From Pleionea sediminis (GTDB lineage: Bacteria; Pseudomonadota; Gammaproteobacteria; Enterobacterales; Kangiellaceae), in contig NZ_SUNB01000007.1 of NCBI RefSeq assembly GCF_007570825.1, forward strand, positions 62,001 through 126,000: a DNA stretch of 64,000 bases. The letters are read 5' to 3'. Shown piece after piece: positions 7,998-17,808 of this stretch. A program made the position numbers and the translations under genes. Within the stretch, counting starts at the first letter, position 1; the number at the start of each line of letters is the position of its first letter. The notes under the pieces were generated by a model. It was given only the letters and a program-made list of their open reading frames with translations, was not told the DNA's origin and made no database searches.

Positions 7998-9887
7998 TTA
8001 ATGGGCCGTTTCTGCAACAGGTTTTTTTATGGGAAGCTCGATAAAGAAAGTTGTGCCCATTTCTTTTTTGCTATTTACATAGAGTTTTCCATGATGACGT
8101 TCAATAATACCATATGATAAAGATAGACCTAAACCAGTTCCTTTACCGACCGGCTTCGTGGTGAAAAAGGGATCAAATATCCGGTTGATAATTTTATCGG
8201 GTATGCCTTTTCCATCATCTGCAACTTCGATACAAATATGGTCATCCCCTTTAAGATAGGTAGAGATAGTGATCGTTCCCTGGTTTTCTATAGCATGCCC
8301 TGCATTAACAAATAAATTCATTAAAACTTGGTTGAGCTGAGATGAAATACATTCTATTTCCGGTATTTCTCCAAAATTCTTAACAATTTTCGCTTTGTAC
8401 TTGAGCTCGTTGTGCACGATATTTAATGTGCTGTCAATTCCTTGATGTACGTCATGCAATTGCCATTCGTGCTCACCTACTCGGCTGAAATCTTTAAGAT
8501 CGCTGACGATTTTTTTAACTCGATTTACGCCTTCGAATGACTCTTGTAAAAGTTCAGTAATATCCTCTCTTAAGTAGTCCATATCAATAGCATTTTTAAG
8601 TTCTTCAATTTTTACCAAGTTATTTTCTGAAATGTCGTTAAGCAATTCTTCTGATGAATATAGATCAACAAGACGAAAAATATCAGTGATATATGACTTT
8701 AAACTGGATAAATTGGAACTGATATAACCGACGGGATTATTAATCTCATGAGCAACTCCTGCTGCAAGTTGTCCAATGGATGCCATCTTTTCGCTTTGAA
8801 GAAGTTGATTTTGAGTATACTTTAATTCAGAAATTAGGGCCTTTTGTTCCTCTTGCTCCTTGATAAGCCGCTGATTTTGTTGTTGAATTGAACCCAATAG
8901 CTCTCTACGCTCCAGAATATTTTCAACACCATCACAAAACAATCGTACAATCATAGTTTGTAAAAGCGAGTAATTTTTATCACTTAAGAGGACTGCGGTA
9001 AAGCGACAGTTCCCGTTTATTTGCAAGGGAACGATAAGTGCGTGTAGACTCGAATCGCTATTTTCAGGATGTAAAGAATGTTTTATTAATCGCTCTTTAT
9101 TTATTTCTCCTGTTTCAATTAATGTTGTTAATTTATTTTTTACACTGTTGTACAGTTTGTGATCGCCCTGTGTTGATAAGCGTTGAAAATCATTGTTTTC
9201 TTCAAGTCTCAATAAATAGGCATCTTGAACACTGACTAATGTTGAAAGTTGAAAAATCAGCTTTTGATAGAAATCTTCATTGGTGTGTTCTTGCGTTTCA
9301 TCAACTCTAGATTCGTTAATCCAAGCAAGTGATTCCATCCAAATTGAACGCTCACGACTAATTCTTTGACTCTCTTTTTGATATTTTTTAGCGTTCTCGC
9401 TGGTTGAAACTGTATCGAGAAAAATGGTAATGAATTGATCGATGGCTGTTAGGGTTGTTTGATCCTCTTTGTCAAAAGCTTTGCTTTCATTTTTTCTAAT
9501 TAAGACAATAATTAGAGACTGCGAATGAGAAATCTGATTTGAAATATAAACTCCAGAGTTGAAATCTTCTAATATTTTGGGATGGACGATATCTGATATT
9601 TTATCGACATCCGATCGTTCCAAAAATGTTAGATGTAGCGAAAGATGCATCAAGTCGAACGTTTCGAGTAGCGACCACTTTTCAAGTTCATAGGTTCCGT
9701 ATTGAGATATTAAGTTGATTCTCTTGTCATCAATGCTGTTAATAAGCAAAATGCATTCATCAGAATGTGTCAGCTGTTGAATGGCTTTAATAATAGCTTC
9801 AGAACTTTCAAAGCTTTTTTCTTCTGCAATATTTACGATTGATGATTGGCAAATTTGAAATAAGCTTTTGTAGTCTTCGATGTTCAT
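7998..9887 (-). CDS. Soluble-type sensor histidine kinase
   Basis: This 629-aa kinase has no convincing membrane segment. Residues ~1-160 and ~195-325 look like two degenerate GAF-type sensor regions. A coiled coil (~325-365) leads to the dimerisation helix SEKMASIGQLAAGVAHEINNP with H380, then N box around N524-N528, DDGKGIP (557-563) and GKGTGLGLS (581-589). It is the last gene of a minus-strand set that also holds two receivers and an HDOD protein, 7 bp after the short receiver gene. It is closely similar in its kinase core to the 719-aa kinase at 12.7-14.9 kb, suggesting paralogy. Confidence 0.9.
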   Translation of the reverse strand: MNIEDYKSLFQICQSSIVNIAEEKSFESSEAIIKAIQQLTHSDECILLINSIDDKRINLISQYGTYELEKWSLLETFDLMHLSLHLTFLERSDVDKISDIVHPKILEDFNSGVYISNQISHSQSLIIVLIRKNESKAFDKEDQTTLTAIDQFITIFLDTVSTSENAKKYQKESQRISRERSIWMESLAWINESRVDETQEHTNEDFYQKLIFQLSTLVSVQDAYLLRLEENNDFQRLSTQGDHKLYNSVKNKLTTLIETGEINKERLIKHSLHPENSDSSLHALIVPLQINGNCRFTAVLLSDKNYSLLQTMIVRLFCDGVENILERRELLGSIQQQNQRLIKEQEEQKALISELKYTQNQLLQSEKMASIGQLAAGVAHEINNPVGYISSNLSSLKSYITDIFRLVDLYSSEELLNDISENNLVKIEELKNAIDMDYLREDITELLQESFEGVNRVKKIVSDLKDFSRVGEHEWQLHDVHQGIDSTLNIVHNELKYKAKIVKNFGEIPEIECISSQLNQVLMNLFVNAGHAIENQGTITISTYLKGDDHICIEVADDGKGIPDKIINRIFDPFFTTKPVGKGTGLGLSLSYGIIERHHGKLYVNSKKEMGTTFFIELPIKKPVAETAH

Positions 9888-9894
9888 CGTTTAT

Positions 9895-10422
9895 TTAAAT
9901 ATCATCGTCATCAAGATAAATAGCACCCGCATCGTCTCTTCTTACATGGGTGATCCCAGGGGAGTCTTTTTCGAGCTTGGATAACTCATCTTGTTGCTTA
10001 TTAATAATTCTTTGCTGTTCTCGTACCTGATTAGCTAAGTTTTGATTGCTTTCCAGTAATTGTTGGTGGGCAACAGCTTCAATTAATGCTTGAGCTAACA
10101 GAATGTCATCCCATGGTTTAGGTATAAACTTGTGAATATGAACGCGATTAAGGGCATCTGCTAAACCATTTAAATCTATATTTGCGCTCATAATTATAAG
10201 CAAAGCGTTTGGGGCATTCAATTTTGCTCGTTCTAAAAACTTAATTCCATCCATTTCAGGCATTTTGTAATCAGAAATTATAATATTCCAGTGTTCGTTG
10301 GTTCTTTTGAGAGCTTCGACGGGTGAGGAAAGAGTTTCTATCTGCCAACCATATTTTCTCACACTTCGGTGAAATGCAGAGAGAATCATTTCGTCATCAT
10401 CGACAATCAATATTTTGGTCAT
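9895..10422 (-). CDS. Response regulator: receiver plus coiled-coil tail
   Basis: The 175-aa protein has an N-terminal receiver (D8/D9/D10, phospho-acceptor D51 in ISDYKMPEMDG, PKPWDD after the conserved Lys). A short coiled coil (~120-150) follows, ending in an acidic tail (LDDDDI). There is no DNA-binding or enzymatic domain. The KPWDD signature is shared with the other receivers in this block and with RpfG-type receivers. It sits between a kinase gene (7 bp downstream) and a receiver-HD-GYP gene (10 bp upstream), so all three are probably one transcript. Confidence 0.88.
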   Translation of the reverse strand: MTKILIVDDDEMILSAFHRSVRKYGWQIETLSSPVEALKRTNEHWNIIISDYKMPEMDGIKFLERAKLNAPNALLIIMSANIDLNGLADALNRVHIHKFIPKPWDDILLAQALIEAVAHQQLLESNQNLANQVREQQRIINKQQDELSKLEKDSPGITHVRRDDAGAIYLDDDDI

Positions 10423-10432
10423 ATCGTACCCT

Positions 10433-11740
10433 TTAGTAAGCGATATATATTCTTATTGGAGCACTGTGGAATTTCTCAAGTTTTTTAAGTTTCTCAATTA
10501 ATAACTCATCAAGAGTTGTTCCTTTAGAGAGAAGTAGTTGACCTTTATTACTTACACAATCTCGACTGAGTACCATACCGTTGGCTAGCTGCTTAGAAGT
10601 TACCGATTTTTCTTTGACTTTTTTGATCGCTGCACTTTTAGTTGCTTTAACAAACGCATTAACTAATTTTTCATCATAGCGTTTCTCTTTACGTTCAAAA
10701 ATATAATCTCTAGCTTCTGTAGCCGTGAGTTGCTTTTTCTGGAATACTCCCCATTGCAGGAAAAAATAGTCGACGACAATTGAAAGTAATTTTGAACTTT
10801 CAGGGATATCATCTCCTTCAAGGCCTTCGGGTTCACCGGAGCCATCAATATACTCCCGATGATAACGAATAGTCCTTCCGGTATCTGATAAGGAAGGAAT
10901 GCTTAGTAAGGCAGCTTCGCCCAATACTGGATATTGATTGTATTCTTTTTTTAACTCGTCCGACAATAGATAGATTGGTTGATTGAACAGTTCATCAGTC
11001 ATGGAAAGCTTTCCAAGTTCGAATAGTAAGCCTGCATGATAAACTTGCTTAATAAATACCGGATCACTAGTGACTTCTTTGGCAACCCTTTGCGCTAGAG
11101 CTGCCAGTTTTGAATAATCGAAACAGGAATTGCCACGCCGGGTTTGAATCACATTAGATAAAACTTTTACGATAGAGTCATGACTTTCTTCAACTTCTGA
11201 CAACGCTTTTTCAAGCATCTCTACAATTTGCTGCAATTCGGCTGTGCGAGCTTTAACTTTATCTTCAAGTTTTTCGTTGAGTTCGAGTAGCTTCTTATTT
11301 TGTTTGTGAGTTACAGCTATGAGACGCTTACGTTCTTGCTCAAGAAAGTAAACTTTGAGTATCGAATCAACCTTGATGATCAGTTCAGTATCATCCCAAG
11401 GCTTGCTTAAATAGCCACTGATTTTTCCTTCGTTAACTGCTTTTATCGTCGAGTCTAAATCAGAATATCCAGTTAAAAGTACGCTATGTATGTGAGGATG
11501 CTTTTCTCTAACCGTTTTAAGAAATTCTGCGCCATCCATATTGGGCATACGCATGTCGGAAATCACTAAATTGATAGGATGCTCTTCGATAATCTTTAGG
11601 CCTTCAGCACCACTTTCCGCCAAATGTATAGTATGCGCTGTCTTTCGAAATGTCCGTCGAAGTGCAGAGAGAATATTTTTCTCATCGTCAACGCAGAGAA
11701 TCTGAGCTTTATGAGAGGGTAAAGAGTCTAAAGTATTCAT
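10433..11740 (-). CDS. Response regulator with degenerate HD-GYP domain
   Basis: This 435-aa protein is laid out like RpfG: receiver (1-125, phospho-acceptor D62, SKPWDD), coiled coil (~130-190), then an HD-GYP-type region (~195-365). The metal-binding HD pair is replaced by F240-E241 (GLLFELGK instead of LLHDIGK), and the GYP motif reads GEP (302-304), although H294 and DGSG remain. Cyclic di-GMP hydrolysis is therefore unlikely and a binding or scaffold role is more plausible. The C-terminal ~65 residues resemble a small domain often attached to such regulators. Its ATG abuts the stop of the HDOD gene upstream, implying coupling. Confidence 0.82.
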   Translation of the reverse strand: MNTLDSLPSHKAQILCVDDEKNILSALRRTFRKTAHTIHLAESGAEGLKIIEEHPINLVISDMRMPNMDGAEFLKTVREKHPHIHSVLLTGYSDLDSTIKAVNEGKISGYLSKPWDDTELIIKVDSILKVYFLEQERKRLIAVTHKQNKKLLELNEKLEDKVKARTAELQQIVEMLEKALSEVEESHDSIVKVLSNVIQTRRGNSCFDYSKLAALAQRVAKEVTSDPVFIKQVYHAGLLFELGKLSMTDELFNQPIYLLSDELKKEYNQYPVLGEAALLSIPSLSDTGRTIRYHREYIDGSGEPEGLEGDDIPESSKLLSIVVDYFFLQWGVFQKKQLTATEARDYIFERKEKRYDEKLVNAFVKATKSAAIKKVKEKSVTSKQLANGMVLSRDCVSNKGQLLLSKGTTLDELLIEKLKKLEKFHSAPIRIYIAY

Positions 11741-12558
11741 TATGCCACGGCGTTATTTTGTTCTAAATGAAGTTTAGCATCTTCTACAATCTTTTGTAGT
11801 TTCTCCTTATTAATCTGAAACTTATTAACAATATCAGAGTTCAAAGAATTACTAATGTCGCTTGTATTCTTATTGAGAATACTTAATGCTATTTCACTGG
11901 AAAGTGCAATGGCAGAAGATAATGGGTCGTTAGGTTCTTGGTATTGAGTTGGGTATTTTGCAATAGCTTCAACAACTGTTGTGGGCAGCTCCCAACTGGT
12001 TAAGATAGAAGCGCCGACATCTGCATGATCATGATTGAAAAAGCCTCTTTCCGATATAAAATCTGGTTCATTAAATTTATTCTGAAAATCAATGACTTGA
12101 GCGTAACGTCGACTGTCGGCCCAAACCATTACCAATTTTCCCATTTTATGAAGTATCGCTGAAGTAAACGCTGTATCTTTATCAATGTTCAAGTCGGATG
12201 CGATTTGTTTCGCAATAGAAGCCGACAAAATTGCATGATTGAGTTCGAATTCTCGATCAAAAAAGTCAGGTAGGGTGTCTTCATACTTTAAGAATAGAGA
12301 AGTCGAGTAGATCAAATTTCTTATAGAGTGTCGGCCAAGTAATACGCATGCATCTTTAATTGATACGACTTCTTTAACTATTCCATACAGCGGTGAGTTG
12401 GCCAGTTTTAATATGCTCGATACTAAAGATGCATCGCCTGAAATAGTATTGGCGACATCTTCAATCGAAGTTTCAATGTCATTAAGTTGAGATAATGATC
12501 GTTGTACGGTTTGATTTAATGGTGGATATTTCTCGGCTAGTTGAATTATATTAATCAC
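11740..12558 (-). CDS. HDOD domain signalling protein
   Basis: The 272-aa protein consists almost entirely of an HDOD domain: the N-terminal LPPLNQTVQRSLSQL-like stretch, SLVSSILKLANSPLYG, DACVLLGRHSIRNLI and HKMGKLVM. HDOD proteins resemble HD phosphohydrolases but usually lack catalysis and act as signalling adaptors, some of them in polar-flagellum control. It is the first gene of the minus-strand set, ending against the start of the receiver-HD-GYP gene. The 190-bp gap upstream holds no promoter I can support. Confidence 0.88.
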   Translation of the reverse strand: MINIIQLAEKYPPLNQTVQRSLSQLNDIETSIEDVANTISGDASLVSSILKLANSPLYGIVKEVVSIKDACVLLGRHSIRNLIYSTSLFLKYEDTLPDFFDREFELNHAILSASIAKQIASDLNIDKDTAFTSAILHKMGKLVMVWADSRRYAQVIDFQNKFNEPDFISERGFFNHDHADVGASILTSWELPTTVVEAIAKYPTQYQEPNDPLSSAIALSSEIALSILNKNTSDISNSLNSDIVNKFQINKEKLQKIVEDAKLHLEQNNAVA

Positions 12559-12749
12559 AATTTAAATTCCTATTTGCCGTATTGTTATTTGTTGTTTTGA
12601 ATAATTAGCTGTAAATAAATAGTAATAATATATTAGTTGCTTTTGTGACACTCGTGTCTTCACAAGAGAGGCCTTGTTACCATTTATATGATTCATACTG
12701 CATTGTCCTTGACTAACGCTCTTTGTTATCTTTTGTCTGTTTTTACTTA

Positions 12750-14909
12750 CTAAGTACTATTCACTGCTTGTTTAAGGGCAAGCTTCGGTAAATTGATAAG
12801 AAATTCTGTTCCAACTCCAACCTGGCTGGAGACTTTAATATCTCCCTTGTGTTTTTTTATAATTCCATATGAGATAGATAATCCGAGACCAGTTCCTTGT
12901 CCTATAGGTTTCGTTGTAAAAAAGGGTTCGAATAATCTTTCTAAGTTATCTTCTGGAATGCCTTTGCCAGTATCTTTAATTGAAATATATAGGTTGTCTT
13001 TATCATCATAAGTTTTGATAGTGATAGTTCCTTTTTCTTCAATTGCATGACCAGCATTGACCAATAAGTTCATAATCACTTGATTGAGCTGGCCAGGATA
13101 ACAAACTTGGTCAGGAACGTTTCTAAGCTCTTCGATAACTTCACACTTGTATTTTAAATCATTCCAAACAATTTTTATGGTTTGTCGAATGCAGTCGTTG
13201 ATATTGGCGGGATAAGCCTCTTCTTCCTGACTCACTCTTGAAAAATCCTTAAGACTCTGAACAATGTCTTTAACTTTTTTCATCCCAAAAATGGATTCTT
13301 TGATAAGTTCATCCAGGTCATCTTGGATGAACTGTATATCGATATCTTTCCCAATGTTGAAAAGAAGATTGAAATCATCGGCAAGAGGAGTGTCATGAAA
13401 GCTTTCAGATTTTGAGAGTAACTGGCCAGATTGAGCGAGATAGCGATTTAAATCGCTAATGTAGTTTTTAAGTGAGTTTAAATTGCTGTTGACGTATCCA
13501 AGAGGGTTGTTAATCTCATGGGCAACTCCGGCTGCTAGTTGGCCAATTGATGCCATCTTTTCCGATTGTACGAGTTGAACCTGGGTTTTTTGCAGCTCAG
13601 ATACTTGTTCCTTTACTTTCTTTTGAGTATTTCTCAATTGCAACAAATTTCCAATATGCAATGCAAATAAGTTGAGTAGCGCTATATCAGCCTGATGGAA
13701 GTGATTTTGGCTTTTGTAAGAGCGAACACAAATACCGCCTAAAGTATTTTCTATACGAAAGGGAGTAAAACACCATTGTTTAGGAATGGAATCGAAATGA
13801 ATGAGTTTTTTTTCTTTAGTAATAGACCTTAGTTCCTCTTCGGTTAAGCTTAATGACTTTCGTCTTTCTATCGCATAACTTATAAGGCTATTGCTGAGTT
13901 TCGGATCGGCTGCCTCGGAGAATTGATGCTCGGTAAAATGGTCTTTCTTATCAACATAGTAGGGTATATGGAGAATGTTGTCCTTCTTGAATGCAATGTA
14001 AAAGCTATCAATTTTAACAATGCTGGATAGTGCCAGAAATATTTGATTAAAAAGACCTAACTCATCACCTTCGTAGGCATAAAACTGTGCTAGCTCGATG
14101 AGCACGGTTTTAATTTTAAGTTCTCTGTGAAGCATTCGGTTTTCATGGACTTTTGAGTTGATTAAATTGATTAACGCATGTGTCTCATTTCGGCTAACAG
14201 GTTCTTCTAAACTTTTACCTACAATTGGAAAGTCCGAGTTAACTTCTTTTAATAAATAGGAAGCATCAAAGCTAGAGATGTTTTTATGAAGTAAACCATC
14301 GAGATCCTTAATATGACAATAATTTTCAACCATAAGGCTTATACCTTGAGTTGCGATGGTAAGAGCTGAGATCACTTCACTGGAAGATTCACTGTCTGGA
14401 ATTTCAACGATGAATGATAGGCTTGCTTTAATGCTACTATTGTCAAATGGAATATTCAGCCAAAATAAATTAGTTCCTCGAGAGCATGCTGTTATGTTGG
14501 ATATAAATTCACTATTGCCTTTCTCATAAGGCAAGCAAGCGAATACTCCTGATTGTATGATCTTTTTTGTTTGTGAATTTCCTACCGAGATGTTTTTGTC
14601 CTTTAACTTGACGGGCTGAAGAATAGGTTCAAAGCATTCTCGGTATTCTTTCCGATCTAAATAGTATATCTGGAAATAATGAATCAAATTGAATTTTTTA
14701 AACGACGTAGTGATAAAGCTGAATAAGTTATTTAAGTCATTAGAAATTAGATGCGCACAACTGAGTTCATTTAATAAGTTGTTGGCTTCAGGAGTGTTAA
14801 AAGATGCTGCTAATCTCTTTACTCTGTGAGAAGCAATACTCTGTGAGATAGAATGCTTACTTTGCTGCGTCGGCATAGTGCTTATCTCGCTATAAGTTTC
14901 CCCTGACAC
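12750..14909 (-). CDS. GAF-containing sensor histidine kinase
   Basis: This 719-aa kinase has no membrane helices. The N-terminal ~230 residues are unassigned, followed by a GAF-like region (~265-425), a coiled coil (~425-450), SEKMASIGQLAAGVAHEINNP with H464, and an ATPase ending with DTGKGIPEDNLERLFEPFFTTK and GQGTGLGLSIS. Start is GTG with GGAAA upstream; an ATG 11 codons later is possible. It is separated from the HDOD gene by 190 bp and may be its own transcript. The dimerisation motif is nearly identical to that of the 629-aa kinase, so the two may share receivers (inference). Confidence 0.88.
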   Translation of the reverse strand: MSGETYSEISTMPTQQSKHSISQSIASHRVKRLAASFNTPEANNLLNELSCAHLISNDLNNLFSFITTSFKKFNLIHYFQIYYLDRKEYRECFEPILQPVKLKDKNISVGNSQTKKIIQSGVFACLPYEKGNSEFISNITACSRGTNLFWLNIPFDNSSIKASLSFIVEIPDSESSSEVISALTIATQGISLMVENYCHIKDLDGLLHKNISSFDASYLLKEVNSDFPIVGKSLEEPVSRNETHALINLINSKVHENRMLHRELKIKTVLIELAQFYAYEGDELGLFNQIFLALSSIVKIDSFYIAFKKDNILHIPYYVDKKDHFTEHQFSEAADPKLSNSLISYAIERRKSLSLTEEELRSITKEKKLIHFDSIPKQWCFTPFRIENTLGGICVRSYKSQNHFHQADIALLNLFALHIGNLLQLRNTQKKVKEQVSELQKTQVQLVQSEKMASIGQLAAGVAHEINNPLGYVNSNLNSLKNYISDLNRYLAQSGQLLSKSESFHDTPLADDFNLLFNIGKDIDIQFIQDDLDELIKESIFGMKKVKDIVQSLKDFSRVSQEEEAYPANINDCIRQTIKIVWNDLKYKCEVIEELRNVPDQVCYPGQLNQVIMNLLVNAGHAIEEKGTITIKTYDDKDNLYISIKDTGKGIPEDNLERLFEPFFTTKPIGQGTGLGLSISYGIIKKHKGDIKVSSQVGVGTEFLINLPKLALKQAVNST

Positions 14910-15035
14910 TCGACATTTCCATTTTTAACCGGTTTAAAAGCCACTCAATATTTGAATAAATTAGATTGGTGGTGGTTGTATAAAATTAGTCTAAACTATG
15001 GCTATAAGCAAGCAGTAACGGATGGAAAATTTATA

Positions 15036-15851
15036 ATGGTTGAGCATGTACGACATAAGATTTTACTGGTTGATGATGAAGCTTATGTTTTGCAAGCCTT
15101 AAATAGAACATTACGCAAATCTCCGTGGGAAATTGTCACTTGTGATTGTCCTACAAACGCGCTTTCGATGTTAAGTAAACATCAGTTTTCAGTCATATTG
15201 TCTGACTTCAACATGCCGAATATGTCAGGTGTGGATTTTTTAAAGCAAGCAAAGGCAACACAGCCTGACGCAATTCCTGTGATTATCAGTGGTTTCTCGG
15301 ATTTCGATGGTTTGATGGATATCATCAATGAATGTGGGATCTTCAAGTACTTGATGAAGCCTTGGAATAATGAGTTTTTGATGAGCCAAATTGAAGAGTG
15401 TATAAAAACTTATGAACTAAAATTAGAGAACACACAGTTACTTAATGAGGTGCAAGTATCTAATGGAAAGCTTGCTGAGGCAAATAGAAAGTTAGAGTCT
15501 CTGTTTTTAGAGCAAAAGCAAATAAATGAGATAAAGGACAATATACTCATTTCATCCCAATATATGATAGATAAACTGCCGATTGGTATTATGACATTCG
15601 ACAGTGATTACCGTGTCTCTAATGTTAATGAGGCCGCTGCTGTAGCCTTAGACATTGTGCCTGACTGCTTTGTTGGCGTTGCCTTGAAAGATATGTTTCC
15701 TGAGAGTTTTTGTAAACAGCTCTTGGATTTAAGCTTGATTGACAAAGAGATTAAAACATTAGAGTTTAACGGAAAACAACTTAAGGTTACGGAATTAATG
15801 GATCCTCTTGGTTTACCGGGTTTCTTAATTTACATTGTTAATTGCAATTGA
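15036..15851 (+). CDS. Response regulator: receiver, coiled coil, PAS
   Basis: The 271-aa protein has a receiver (D57 in LSDFNMPNMSG, MKPWNNE after the Lys), a coiled coil (~125-175) and a C-terminal PAS-like domain (~180-270, LPIGIMTFDSDYRVSNVNEAA). There is no DNA-binding domain. The frame is open upstream from a TTG at 14952, but the receiver begins immediately after the ATG at 15036, so that start was chosen. It diverges from the 719-aa kinase gene, its most likely partner, and converges on a similar receiver-PAS gene with 73 bp between. Confidence 0.85.
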   Translation: MVEHVRHKILLVDDEAYVLQALNRTLRKSPWEIVTCDCPTNALSMLSKHQFSVILSDFNMPNMSGVDFLKQAKATQPDAIPVIISGFSDFDGLMDIINECGIFKYLMKPWNNEFLMSQIEECIKTYELKLENTQLLNEVQVSNGKLAEANRKLESLFLEQKQINEIKDNILISSQYMIDKLPIGIMTFDSDYRVSNVNEAAAVALDIVPDCFVGVALKDMFPESFCKQLLDLSLIDKEIKTLEFNGKQLKVTELMDPLGLPGFLIYIVNCN

Positions 15852-15924
15852 AGTATGCCATTAGTTCGGAGGTTTGATATCGCTGATAGAGTACTTTAAA
15901 TTAGTTATAACGTATTAAAAATAG

Positions 15925-16734
15925 TTATTCTGGAGTTAATGTGATCAACCGGCTTTGGTTGTTGCTTCCTTGATTAACGTTTCTCACATAATATTTAAAC
16001 GTCCTGTTGCGAATCGTAATTAAATTGGTATTGTTTATGGCAACGGTTTCAATTGACTTGACAAGTTCAGCAGGTAGAACTTCATGGTAGTTTTGACCAA
16101 GCACAGCATGAACTGGAATTTCTAGCTCGGTGATTAATGCCTGATTATGAAGAGATATACACCCATTAGTTTCGACGGCCAGAACGGGTATCGGTAATGC
16201 TTCGATAATTTCGTGAATTGACTGTAACATTTTAGTCCTGGAGGATATCAGAACCTCTCGCTCTTCAAGTAAACTTTCCAGCTTCTTATTTTGTTGTTGT
16301 AATTCCTTGTTCGCATTTTGTAGCTTTTCTGAAAGATCATGATTGCTCTTTTCTAGCTCAAAATATTCGAAAGCCTTGCGAATGTGTTCCCTTAGAAGAT
16401 GGTCGTCCCATGGTTTGGTAAGGAACTTATAAATTGCACCTTCATTAATGGCAGACGTTATTGACTCTAATTCAGAGTATCCGCTCAGAACTATTCGGAT
16501 GCTATTAGGGCAAATTTCTTTGGCTTCTTTTAAAAATTCAGTTCCGCTCATGTGGGGCATTCGTTGATCGGAAAGTATGACTGCTACATCATTATTCTTT
16601 AGTATTTCGAGACCTTCCTGGCCTGAGTTGGCTGTTAGAATTTTATAGCCATCACGACGTAAGAGCCGCTTTAGTGATTTAATAATATTCTCTTCGTCAT
16701 CAACTAATAAGATGGTTCTGAGATTCTCTTCCAT
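15925..16734 (-). CDS. Response regulator: receiver, coiled coil, PAS
   Basis: The 269-aa protein has the same plan as the convergent neighbour: receiver (D56 in LSDQRMPHMSG, TKPWDDH), long coiled coil (~125-175), and a C-terminal PAS-like domain with ALPIPVLAVETNGCISLHN. The ATG at 16734, with TTGGA upstream, is preferred over a TTG three codons earlier. The two receiver-PAS proteins look like paralogs. About 230 bp separate it from flgN, with no feature I can support. Confidence 0.86.
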   Translation of the reverse strand: MEENLRTILLVDDEENIIKSLKRLLRRDGYKILTANSGQEGLEILKNNDVAVILSDQRMPHMSGTEFLKEAKEICPNSIRIVLSGYSELESITSAINEGAIYKFLTKPWDDHLLREHIRKAFEYFELEKSNHDLSEKLQNANKELQQQNKKLESLLEEREVLISSRTKMLQSIHEIIEALPIPVLAVETNGCISLHNQALITELEIPVHAVLGQNYHEVLPAELVKSIETVAINNTNLITIRNRTFKYYVRNVNQGSNNQSRLITLTPE

Positions 16735-16966
16735 TAATTCCAAATTTCTCTAAAAGTCGATAATTTAAATAGTATAGACGAGCATTCTATTTGTGCGAAC
16801 TATGCTAATGACATGGGATGAGAGTTTAAAGATGTTTATGTCGACCTAGCGATATAAGTGGTAGAGTAACGTTTATTTAAACTACGATAAGCATCTCTTT
16901 AACTGTTTGGTCTATTCTAGAATAAGAAAGTAAATCGACTTATCTGTAACATTAATTTGAGATGTA

Positions 16967-17449
16967 TTAAATTTTAGCGCTTCGAATGTGTAGTTGAGTT
17001 TGTTGCGCTTTACCTTTCGAAGAGTAGGTAGTTAGGTTATTAGGTCTAAGAGCCTGTTTAAATATATTGATGGATCTTTCCAGGCTTTTTTGCGACAACA
17101 TTATAATTTTACCGTTGATTTCATTTTGGACTTTACATCGAAACATAACGTCTTTGAGTGACTGCCATTGATTACCAAGTGACGTCTCACCATCAATTTG
17201 TTGCTCGAAAAGACTTTGGTGATTTTGTAATAACGGTTTAATTCCAAGAGCCGCTAGTCTGTGTTTTGAGGATTCTTCAATTTGGTCAATTAAAGTCCCT
17301 TTATCTTTCAAAATTGAATTTAACTTGTCGATATCTTGTGATTCGTAACAGGTCTGTTCATCAGATAAAAGTTCAAATAGCTTTTGGCAGAGTGTGAGCT
17401 CTCTTGACATTGCGGTACTAAGAAAATCGCGGACATTTTTATCTAACAT
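16967..17449 (-). CDS. flgN: Flagellar chaperone FlgN
   Basis: FlgN is the cytoplasmic chaperone of the hook-filament junction proteins FlgK and FlgL. The 160-aa product is helical with the family pattern (LCQKLFELLSDEQTCYESQDIDKLNSILKDKGTLI near residues 20-55), and is of normal length. Assignment is supported by its position 4 bp after flgM, the usual gammaproteobacterial order flgA-flgM-flgN. Confidence 0.88.
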   Translation of the reverse strand: MLDKNVRDFLSTAMSRELTLCQKLFELLSDEQTCYESQDIDKLNSILKDKGTLIDQIEESSKHRLAALGIKPLLQNHQSLFEQQIDGETSLGNQWQSLKDVMFRCKVQNEINGKIIMLSQKSLERSINIFKQALRPNNLTTYSSKGKAQQTQLHIRSAKI

Positions 17450-17453
17450 GATT

Positions 17454-17762
17454 TTATCTCACTTTACTGTAACTGGCCTCGAAATCGAGCATTTTGTTTG
17501 CGACTCTTTCGGTTTCGATTTCGTATCGTCCTTCCTCAATTTTTTCTTTCACAGGATCGACGCGACTTCGGTCAACTGCAGGAGCTGCCATCATTTGTTT
17601 AATGAGAGATTGAATTTGAGAAGCTTTGCCAGTCAATTCCACTGAATCTTCGGACGTTTCAGTAGTGTTAACATCGCTATCCGATGTTTTTTCTGACTTT
17701 TTACTTTTGGTGGTAGTGGTGGTTACTTTACTAGAACCAACATTTTTTACATCAATCACCAT
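17454..17762 (-). CDS. flgM: Anti-sigma-28 factor FlgM
   Basis: FlgM holds sigma-28 (FliA) inactive until it is exported through the finished hook. The 102-aa protein has a low-complexity Thr/Ser/Lys-rich N-terminal half and the conserved C-terminal part: V.L.GKASQIQSLIKQM, VDRSRVDPVKEKIEEGRYEI and VANKMLDFE. The sigma-28-type sites before fliD and both flagellin genes in this window are its expected indirect targets. fliA itself is not in the window. Confidence 0.93.
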   Translation of the reverse strand: MVIDVKNVGSSKVTTTTTKSKKSEKTSDSDVNTTETSEDSVELTGKASQIQSLIKQMMAAPAVDRSRVDPVKEKIEEGRYEIETERVANKMLDFEASYSKVR

Positions 17763-17808
17763 AAATTAACTCTCAGTTTTCAGTTTGTTACTCGAACTGT
17801 CAGGGGTA

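Noticed and set aside
14952-15035. Longer N-terminus for the receiver-PAS gene from a TTG start
   Set aside because: The extra 28 residues do not belong to the receiver fold, and the ATG at 15036 sits directly before it.
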